In this document: in pieces, positions 35,699-41,214 of the stretch
How the letters are laid out: every line of letters starts with the position of its first letter
How positions within the stretch are numbered: the stretch's first letter is position 1
NCBI GenBank assembly: GCA_016790765.1
Contig: JAEUMZ010000117.1
Coordinates: 1 to 41,214, forward strand
Direction: 5' to 3'
Source: Betaproteobacteria bacterium
GTDB lineage: Bacteria; Pseudomonadota; Gammaproteobacteria; Burkholderiales; Usitatibacteraceae
DNA: 41,214 bases
Translations under genes and position numbers: made by a program
The notes under the pieces: model-generated
What the model was told of the DNA's origin: nothing
The model's input: the letters and a program-made list of their open reading frames with translations, nothing else
Database searches by the model: none

Positions 35699-35721
35699 CA
35701 CCCCTTACCCCTTACCCCTGA
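35687..35721 (+). repeat. Array of five C-rich heptamers upstream of ychF
   Basis: Five consecutive heptamers, CTCCTCA, CTCCTCA, CCCCTTA, CCCCTTA and CCCCTGA, end 11 nt before the ychF ATG. Unit length, copy number, strand and position match the array before pth, though the sequence differs. Confidence 0.8.
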
Positions 35722-35732
35722 CGGAATCGAAC

Positions 35733-36818
35733 ATGAAATGCGGCATCGTCGGACTCCCCAACGTGGGCAAGTCCACCACCTTCAACGCGCTGACCAAGGC
35801 GGGCATCGCGGCGGAAAACTATCCGTTTTGCACGATTGAACCCAACATCGGCATCGTCGAAGTCCCCGATCCGCGGCTGGCCAAGCTCGCCGCCATCGAC
35901 AAGCCGCTGAAAGTCATTCCGGCGATCGTCGAGTTTGTCGACATCGCAGGCCTGGTGGCCGGCGCCTCGAAGGGCGAGGGCCTGGGCAACCAGTTCCTGG
36001 CCAACATCCGCGAGACCGACGCCATCGCCCACGTGGTGCGCTGCTTCGACGACCCGAACGTGATCCATGTCGCGGGCAAGGTGGATCCGCTGTCCGACAT
36101 CGCCGTCATCGACACCGAGCTGGCGCTGGCGGACATGGCGTCGGTGGAAAAGGCGTTGCACAAGACGCAGAAGACCGCGCGTTCGGGCGACAAGGAGGCC
36201 GCCAAGCTCGCCGCGATCCTGGAGCCGATGATGAAGCACCTCAACAACGGCGAATCGGTGCGCAGCATGAAGCTCTCCGAGGAGGAGATGGCGCTCATCA
36301 AGCCCTTGTCGTTGCTCACCGCGAAGCCCGTGCTGTTCGTCGCCAACGTGATCGAGGGCGGCTTCGAGAACAATCCCCTGCTCGACAGCGTGCGCGCGCA
36401 TGCGGCCAAGGAGAACGCACCCGTGGTGGCGATCTGCGCCAAGATCGAGGCCGAGATTGCAGAACTCTCCGACGAGGACAAGCAGGTGTTCCTGGCCGAC
36501 ATCGGCATGACCGAGCCGGGCCTCGACCGCATGATCCGCGCGGCGTACACGTTGCTCGGGTTGGAGACGTACTTCACCGCCGGCGAGAAGGAAGTGCGCG
36601 CCTGGACCATCCACAAGGGGTCCACCGCCCCGCAGGCGGCCGGCGTGATCCACACTGACTTTGAAAAGGGCTTCATCCGCGCGGAGACCATTGCATACGA
36701 CGACTACGTCGCCTTGGGCGGAGAAACCAAGTGCAAGGAGGCGGGCAAGATGCGGCTGGAAGGCAAGGACTACATCGTCAAGGACGGCGATGTGATGCAC
36801 TTCCGGTTCAACGTCTGA
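35733..36818 (+). CDS. ychF: Ribosome-binding ATPase YchF (Obg family)
   Basis: A 361-residue P-loop NTPase that prefers ATP and binds ribosomes. [15 protein letters not shown] is the P-loop, [22 protein letters not shown] holds the switch region, and the C-terminal TGS domain ends [15 protein letters not shown]. The usual NKxD motif is altered, as in all YchF proteins. pth and ychF are neighbours in most betaproteobacteria. Confidence 0.97.
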   Translation: MKCGIVGLPNVGKSTTFNALTKAGIAAENYPFCTIEPNIGIVEVPDPRLAKLAAIDKPLKVIPAIVEFVDIAGLVAGASKGEGLGNQFLANIRETDAIAHVVRCFDDPNVIHVAGKVDPLSDIAVIDTELALADMASVEKALHKTQKTARSGDKEAAKLAAILEPMMKHLNNGESVRSMKLSEEEMALIKPLSLLTAKPVLFVANVIEGGFENNPLLDSVRAHAAKENAPVVAICAKIEAEIAELSDEDKQVFLADIGMTEPGLDRMIRAAYTLLGLETYFTAGEKEVRAWTIHKGSTAPQAAGVIHTDFEKGFIRAETIAYDDYVALGGETKCKEAGKMRLEGKDYIVKDGDVMHFRFNV

Positions 36819-36827
36819 CGCTGGCGC

Positions 36828-37406
36828 ATGGCGCGCGACAACGGCCCGGCCCCGAAATTCTTCGCAGCACCTGCCGCTTTTCGCGCCTGGCTGGAAAAGC
36901 ACGCCGCAACGCACGCCGAACTCATCGTCGGCTTCCACAAGGTCGGTTCCGGCAAGCCCTGCATGACCTGGCCGGAATCGGTGGACGAGGCCCTGTGTTT
37001 TGGCTGGATCGACGGCGTGCGCACGCGCATCGATGCGGAGTCGTACAAGATCCGCTTCACCCCGCGGCGTCCCGGCTCGATCTGGAGCGCGGTGAACATC
37101 GCCAAGGTGGAGGCGCTCACCGCCGCCGGGCGCATGACCCCGGCCGGCCTGGCGGCATTTGCCAAGCGCACTGCAAAAAAATCAGCCGTATATGCGTTCG
37201 AGCAGCGCGGCGAGCTGGCCTTGCCGGCGCCTGCCGTCAAGGCCTTCCAGCGCCACAAGGCGGCCTGGACCTACTTCGAATCCACGCCGCCCAGCTATCG
37301 CAAGGTGGTGATCCACTGGGTCAACAGCGCCAAGCAGGATGAGACGCGCGAGCGCCGGCTGCAGCAGTTGATTGAGGCGTGCAAGGAACAGCGCAGGCTG
37401 CGCTGA
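36828..37406 (+). CDS. YdeI/OmpD-associated family protein
   Basis: A 192-residue protein of the YdeI (OmdA) family. Typical features: FRAWLEKHAATHAELIVGFHKVGSG, the conserved TWPESVDEALCFGWIDG and SYKIRFTPRRPGSIWSAVN, and a C-terminal basic domain with SYRKVVIHWVNSAKQDETRERR. Members are linked to envelope stress and antimicrobial-peptide tolerance in some species, but the biochemistry is unknown. It starts 9 nt after ychF and may be co-transcribed. It converges with the next gene. Confidence 0.88.
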   Translation: MARDNGPAPKFFAAPAAFRAWLEKHAATHAELIVGFHKVGSGKPCMTWPESVDEALCFGWIDGVRTRIDAESYKIRFTPRRPGSIWSAVNIAKVEALTAAGRMTPAGLAAFAKRTAKKSAVYAFEQRGELALPAPAVKAFQRHKAAWTYFESTPPSYRKVVIHWVNSAKQDETRERRLQQLIEACKEQRRLR

Positions 37407-37445
37407 ACATCCTTGCCGGGACCGGCGGGTCCAGAACGCGGTGCG

Positions 37446-38660
37446 CTAATCCTTCGCGCGCCGCCCGCCGAGTGGAATCAGGAACACGACGGCGAGCGCC
37501 AGGCAGGTCGCCATGAACGCAACCGCCAGCGGCGAGTCCTGGATGAACTCGCGCCACGTGTAGCGGTTCGGCCAGCGTTCGCGCGACAGGAACGCCTCCC
37601 AATACAACGACTGTTTGTGGGTGGTGATGCCGTCGAGGTTGGACGAATGAAACGGCGAGCGCCACACCGGCAGCCGGGTACCCGGCTGCAGCGCCGAGAA
37701 GTCCGGTGAATGGCGCGAGGCCCAGGGCACGCGGTGCGGGTCGAGGCCATCGACATCGATGCTGAACTCGGTTCCCTTCGCATCGGCCAGGCGGGCATCG
37801 AGACGCCAGGTGCGCCACACCAGCCGGTAGCCCGCATAGTGCGACAGCTTGTCGTCCGGATAGGGTTCGCGCGTGACGATGATCTCGGCCGGCACATAGC
37901 GCGCCTCGTCCCCGGTCAGGGGATGATCGTTGTTGATCACGTATGCGCCGCCGGCCACCAGGAGTGCGACGAAGCCCTTCGATGCGCGCACTGAGAACGC
38001 CTCGCCCGCCGTCTCGCCCCCGCGGCGTCCGTACACCGTCAGCACCAGGAAGATCGCCGCCAGGGCCAGGGCGCCGCCGCACACGATGGGCAGCGCATCG
38101 CTGTCCTCGAACGCCTCGGCCAACGTCGGGAAGCGCGGGAATGCCGCGCGGCCGATCAACAAGGCGGGCGGCCGCTCGATGAGCGAGACCGTTTCCGGCG
38201 CCTTCCAGCGCGCATCGGCATAGAACCACACCGGATGCGTGGATCCGGCGGCAAACTTGGCCGCATCGGGGGGCGTGTCCTTGCCCACGTAGTTGCGCGA
38301 GGGATCGAGGTCGGAAAGCGCCACTGCGAGCGAGAACGGGTAGTCCGCGACCTTGAGGTCCACGTGCCAGCCGGCGATGGCGCCGTACGGGTCCGGCTGC
38401 GGATCCAGGGCATCGGCCCAGTAGGGCGCCTTGACGACGGATGCGCGCGTGGCCACGTATTGGTCGCGCAGGAACCACGCACCCAGGGATCCGCCTTGGC
38501 CAAAACACACCACGATGCCGGCAGCCACGACCAGGAAGAACAGTGCCGTCCGCAGCCGGCCCGCGTGATAGCGAAGCCCCCAGCCCATGTCCTGGCTTGC
38601 CGGCGCCGCAACTGGCGCGCGCGAAGTGTTTGCCTTGGTCTGGCCTTTTGGTTTGCCCAT
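37446..38660 (-). CDS. Unknown four-helix membrane protein
   Basis: I do not recognise this 404-residue protein. It has a basic, low-complexity N-terminus (1-30) and predicted helices at about 36-54 (LRTALFFLVVAAGIVVCFG), 189-210 (ALPIVCGGALALAAIFLVLT), 228-243 and 377-398, ending in RRAKD. Two soluble loops, about 55-188 and 244-376, are rich in Trp, Tyr and Pro (for example PVWFYADARWKAP and YAGYRLVWRTWRLDAR) and probably face the periplasm. ATG at 38660 was chosen over 38711 because the upstream part is Cys/Gly-rich and atypical. Neighbours do not suggest a function. Confidence 0.7.
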   Translation of the reverse strand: MGKPKGQTKANTSRAPVAAPASQDMGWGLRYHAGRLRTALFFLVVAAGIVVCFGQGGSLGAWFLRDQYVATRASVVKAPYWADALDPQPDPYGAIAGWHVDLKVADYPFSLAVALSDLDPSRNYVGKDTPPDAAKFAAGSTHPVWFYADARWKAPETVSLIERPPALLIGRAAFPRFPTLAEAFEDSDALPIVCGGALALAAIFLVLTVYGRRGGETAGEAFSVRASKGFVALLVAGGAYVINNDHPLTGDEARYVPAEIIVTREPYPDDKLSHYAGYRLVWRTWRLDARLADAKGTEFSIDVDGLDPHRVPWASRHSPDFSALQPGTRLPVWRSPFHSSNLDGITTHKQSLYWEAFLSRERWPNRYTWREFIQDSPLAVAFMATCLALAVVFLIPLGGRRAKD

Positions 38661-38762
38661 GTGCCGAATCCCCCCCTGAGACCAGACGATACCGCAAGGA
38701 CAGCCGAACATGTGGCTCGCGTTCGGTCCTGCGTGCCGCCCCTCGTGCGGCAGGGGCTGCCG

Positions 38763-39434
38763 TTAACCGACGATGCCGAACTCGCCGCCTTTCTCGAGCG
38801 CGCGTTGGTAGGCCGGCCGCGCATGAATGCGCTCCAGGAAGCGGGCCAGGTTCGGATACTTCGCATCCAGCCCGCCGCGCGCGGCCGCGGCCTCGAGCGG
38901 AAAGCTCATCTGGATATCGGCCGCCGTGAACTCATTGCCGGCAAACCAGCCGGTGGCGGCCAGTTCCGCTTCCATGTAGTCGAGCTGCTGCCGGAGTTCG
39001 GGGTCGATGAACGACGACTTGACGTGCGCGGAGACCTTGCGGACCACGGGCCGCACGAAGAACGGCATGTCCGCCGACTCCACGCGGTTGAACACCAGCT
39101 TCATCAGCAGGAACGGCATTGCGGACCCCTCGGCAAAATGCAGCCAGTACGTATAGCGCCGTCGCGCCTCTGTTCCTGCAGGCGGGATCATGCGGCCCTG
39201 CGCGTGGGTGTCGATCAGATACTCGATGATCGCGCCCGATTCCGCCACCGTGACCGCGCCGTCGGTGACGACCGGCGATTTACCCAGCGGGTGGATGCGC
39301 CGGAGATCCGCCGGCGCGCGCAAGGTGACCGGATCGCGCGCGTATTTGCGAATCTCATAGGGCACACCGAGTTCTTCCAGCAGCCACAGGATGCGCTGCG
39401 AGCGGGAATTGTTGAGGTGGTGGAGGGTGAGCAT
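38763..39434 (-). CDS. Glutathione S-transferase family protein
   Basis: A 223-residue GST. The N-terminal thioredoxin fold reads LTLHHLNNSRSQRILWLLEELGVPYE with the likely catalytic Ser of the SRSQR turn, then GKSPVVTDGAVTVAESGAIIEYL, the glutathione-binding P-V and E-S signature. The C-terminal helical domain includes WFAGNEFTAADIQMSFPLEA with the conserved Asp N-cap. The substrate is unknown. ATG at 39434 begins the family's usual start. Confidence 0.92.
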   Translation of the reverse strand: MLTLHHLNNSRSQRILWLLEELGVPYEIRKYARDPVTLRAPADLRRIHPLGKSPVVTDGAVTVAESGAIIEYLIDTHAQGRMIPPAGTEARRRYTYWLHFAEGSAMPFLLMKLVFNRVESADMPFFVRPVVRKVSAHVKSSFIDPELRQQLDYMEAELAATGWFAGNEFTAADIQMSFPLEAAAARGGLDAKYPNLARFLERIHARPAYQRALEKGGEFGIVG

Positions 39435-39535
39435 GGCGCGCGCGATGGCGGGAATGGGAAGGAACCGGGAACGATGCAGCTGTACGCAAGCGACGGCAGT
39501 GTAGATGATCGGCCGGGACGCGTATCCTTGCGTCG

Positions 39536-40828
39536 ATGAATTGTCCCGTGCCTTTCGCCGTGCAGGGCCTATCCGTGGCCATCTGCGCGTTTCTATCGTC
39601 CAAACCCAAGGAAGGGTGCGCCTCCCAGGCCAGAAATGGCTGGAACGCCGCGTCCCTGCTGGGGTTTGCCCTGTGCGCATTGGTTGTTCTCGGTGGATGC
39701 GCCGTCGCACCGCCCGCGTGGAGGGAACACGGCGCGGCGATCGAACGCACGCTCGACCAGGCGATCGCCGAGAAGAAGTTTCCGGGCGCTTCGTTCTGGC
39801 TGGAACGCGCAGGAAACCGGCAGGCGTGGCATCGCGGGGCGCGCACCTATGAAGCTGGCGCAGCCGTCACCGATGCACAGACGATCTTCGACGTCGCGTC
39901 CCTGACCAAGGTCGTGGTGACCGCCACCGCGGTCCAGATGCTGATCGATGAGGGACGGCTCGGCATGGACCAGCGCCTGATCGACCACCTGCCCGGTTGC
40001 GCGGGCGCCGGCCGGGACGCCATCACGCTCACCCACCTGCTCACCCACACCTCAGGCCTCCCGGCGGGCGTGCCCAAGCGGCCGGCGTGGTCGGGCCGTG
40101 CGGCCGGGCTGGAGCGCGCTTGCGCGCAGGTGCCCACGCACGCACCCGGCACAGCGTTCCGCTACTCGGACGTGAACTTCATCCTGCTTGGCGCCATCGT
40201 CGAGCGCGCCAGTGGGGAAACGCTGGACGCGTTCGCCGCGCGCCGCATCTTCCAGCCGCTGCGCATGACGCGCACCGGCTATCGCCCGCTCGAGCGCTTC
40301 CCCGCCGGCGAGATTGCCCCCACGTTGCGCGTGCTCGATGCCGGGGTCGATTCCCCGCACGCGGACCTCGGTCCGGGCGCCGAACTGACCGGCGTGGTGC
40401 ACGACCCCACCGCGCGCTTCATGGGCGGCGTGGCCGGGCACGCGGGGTTGTTCAGCACCGCCGAGGACCTCGCCCGCTTCGCGCGCATGCTCATCGACGG
40501 CGGCGTGACCGGGGGAAAGCGGCTGTTGTCGAAGGACGCGGTGGCGCGCCTCACCGCGTCCCAATCGCCGGCCGGCATCAAGGAACGGCGCACCGCCGGG
40601 TGGGACCTCGACTCGCCGTACGCGCGACCGCGCGGGGCGCTGTTCTCGCCGGGCAGCTTCGGCCACACCGGCTTCACTGGTTGCGTGCTGTGGATCGATC
40701 CGGCCGCGCACAGTTTTTACGTGCTGCTCTCCAACCGCGTGTACCCGGATGAAAAAAGCGTGATCGTGCCGCTATATGCGGAATTCGGCACGCTCGCAGC
40801 ACGCGCCGCCGGCGTGGCCGCCCGCTAG
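39536..40828 (+). CDS. Serine hydrolase, beta-lactamase / penicillin-binding-protein-like lipoprotein
   Basis: A 430-residue class C beta-lactamase-fold protein. The active-site SxxK is SLTK in FDVASLTKVVVTATAVQ, the second motif is YSDVNF (YxN-like), and the third is HTG in FGHTGFTGCVLW. A lipobox (LVVLGGC) near residue 55 suggests a lipoprotein. The N-terminus before the hydrophobic stretch is unusual: CASQARNGWNAAS is encoded by a diverged copy of the palindromic repeat (39615-39654). Likely roles are peptidase, esterase or cell-wall turnover; true beta-lactamase activity cannot be claimed. The start codon is not certain. Confidence 0.85.
   Translation: MNCPVPFAVQGLSVAICAFLSSKPKEGCASQARNGWNAASLLGFALCALVVLGGCAVAPPAWREHGAAIERTLDQAIAEKKFPGASFWLERAGNRQAWHRGARTYEAGAAVTDAQTIFDVASLTKVVVTATAVQMLIDEGRLGMDQRLIDHLPGCAGAGRDAITLTHLLTHTSGLPAGVPKRPAWSGRAAGLERACAQVPTHAPGTAFRYSDVNFILLGAIVERASGETLDAFAARRIFQPLRMTRTGYRPLERFPAGEIAPTLRVLDAGVDSPHADLGPGAELTGVVHDPTARFMGGVAGHAGLFSTAEDLARFARMLIDGGVTGGKRLLSKDAVARLTASQSPAGIKERRTAGWDLDSPYARPRGALFSPGSFGHTGFTGCVLWIDPAAHSFYVLLSNRVYPDEKSVIVPLYAEFGTLAARAAGVAAR
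39615..39654. repeat. 40-nt palindromic repeat element, copy B (in the serine hydrolase signal region)
   Basis: On the minus strand it aligns without gaps to copy A in prmC at about 30 of 40 positions, with the left arm and loop side (TTCCAGCCA, then TGGC) best kept. The inverted repeat is imperfect here. It is read in frame by the hydrolase gene. Confidence 0.65.
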
Positions 40829-40838
40829 CCGGCCCCGG

Positions 40839-41214
40839 TCAGCGCCCCGGCCGCGGCTGCGGTTTCATCGGCGGTGGTTCGGGGCGCTCGTTGAGGCGCA
40901 GGAACTTGAAGCCCATCAGGCGCAGCGGCGCGCGTCCCTTGGGGGTCCGGGCCTCGCGCTCCAGGGCGCGCGCGATGAACGCGTCGAACGACTCCTCGCG
41001 CACCATCGGCTCGGCCGAGTGGATCAGCCGTCGCTCGCCTGTCGGCCCGAGCACGATCAGGCCGACGTGCGTCACCAGCGTCTCGCTGCCCTTGCTCGAC
41101 ACCACGTTGACAAAATCGCCCTCGCGCAGCTGCGGCAACACGTCCGCCACCATGGCCTTCGGCACGAAGGCCTCATGGACGGTTTGCACCGGGATGTCGC
41201 GGTCGATCTTGAAT
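40839..41214 (-). CDS. DUF1460-type (N-acetylmuramoyl-L-alanine amidase-like) protein, C-terminal part
   Basis: The frame is open to the window edge (about 125 residues visible), so the N-terminus is missing. LREGDFVNVVSSKG, VTHVGLIVLGPTGERRLIHSA and the C-terminal LMGFKFLRLNERP resemble the NlpC-related DUF1460 family, in which the His of THVG and a second His are catalytic. The tail is Pro/Arg-rich (PEPPPMKPQPRPGR). It converges with the serine hydrolase, 10 nt away. The family call is by eye on a fragment. Confidence 0.6.
   Translation of the reverse strand, partial: FKIDRDIPVQTVHEAFVPKAMVADVLPQLREGDFVNVVSSKGSETLVTHVGLIVLGPTGERRLIHSAEPMVREESFDAFIARALEREARTPKGRAPLRLMGFKFLRLNERPEPPPMKPQPRPGR

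Noticed and set aside
36886..36903. CTGGCTGGAAAAGCAC in the YdeI-family gene, similar to the repeat core
   Set aside because: Short match only, no inverted partner, and the coded FRAWLEKHA is normal for the family.

Overview
This 41.2 kb window looks like a chromosomal core region of a GC-rich betaproteobacterium, close to Burkholderiales-type genomes but not placed further. The evidence is gene order and family content: hemA-prfA-prmC-grxD; pilB-pilC-pilD-coaE-zapD-yacG; a cytochrome aa3 oxidase cluster with the betaproteobacterial accessory genes DUF2970 and DUF2909; ftsY-ftsE-ftsX-rpoH with divergent rsmD-coaD-ferredoxin; and TPR-lolB-ispE-tRNA-Gln-prs-rplY-pth-ychF. I see no phage, insertion sequence, CRISPR array or obvious island.

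Layout. Positions 1-4519 (minus strand) run hemA, prfA, prmC, monothiol glutaredoxin, a one-domain ModE-like regulator and a cut-off molybdate-binding protein ModA. An exported glutathione peroxidase is divergent from hemA (4633-5187). Positions 5262-10835 hold the type IV pilus motor and prepilin peptidase genes followed by coaE, zapD and yacG. Positions 10857-20700 are a long respiratory block: a promoter, a decayed DUF2244-like gene, coxB, coxA, a 41-residue small protein, ctaG, DUF2970, coxC with a terminator, DUF2909 on the other strand, SURF1, an SCO-like protein, ctaA, ctaB, SCO and a RidA-family protein. The enzyme, its heme A synthesis and its copper delivery are therefore encoded together, with many ATGA start/stop overlaps. 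Positions 20790-25196 (minus) are folE, rpoH, ftsX, ftsE and ftsY. Positions 25223-26677 are rsmD, coaD and a ferredoxin. A dynamin-like GTPase and mutM follow on the minus strand. Positions 29663-37406 are TPR protein, lolB, ispE, tRNA-Gln(TTG), prs, rplY, pth, ychF and a YdeI-family gene. The end has an unknown membrane protein, a glutathione transferase, a serine hydrolase lipoprotein and a cut-off DUF1460-like protein.

Signals beyond ordinary genes. (1) A 40-nt palindromic repeat occurs twice, each time inside a reading frame: a perfect 18-bp inverted repeat in prmC (1762-1801) and a diverged copy in the signal-peptide region of the serine hydrolase (39615-39654). It may be a dispersed protein-inserting palindrome. 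(2) Two arrays of five degenerate C-rich heptamers lie in front of pth and ychF. (3) A perfect CIRCE operator overlaps a possible sigma-E promoter of rpoH. (4) The oxidase cluster has an SCO-like protein that keeps CxxxC but lacks the distal copper-binding His. (5) A DUF2244-like gene in front of coxB has in-frame TGA codons.

All family assignments come from reading motifs and gene order; no database search was run.
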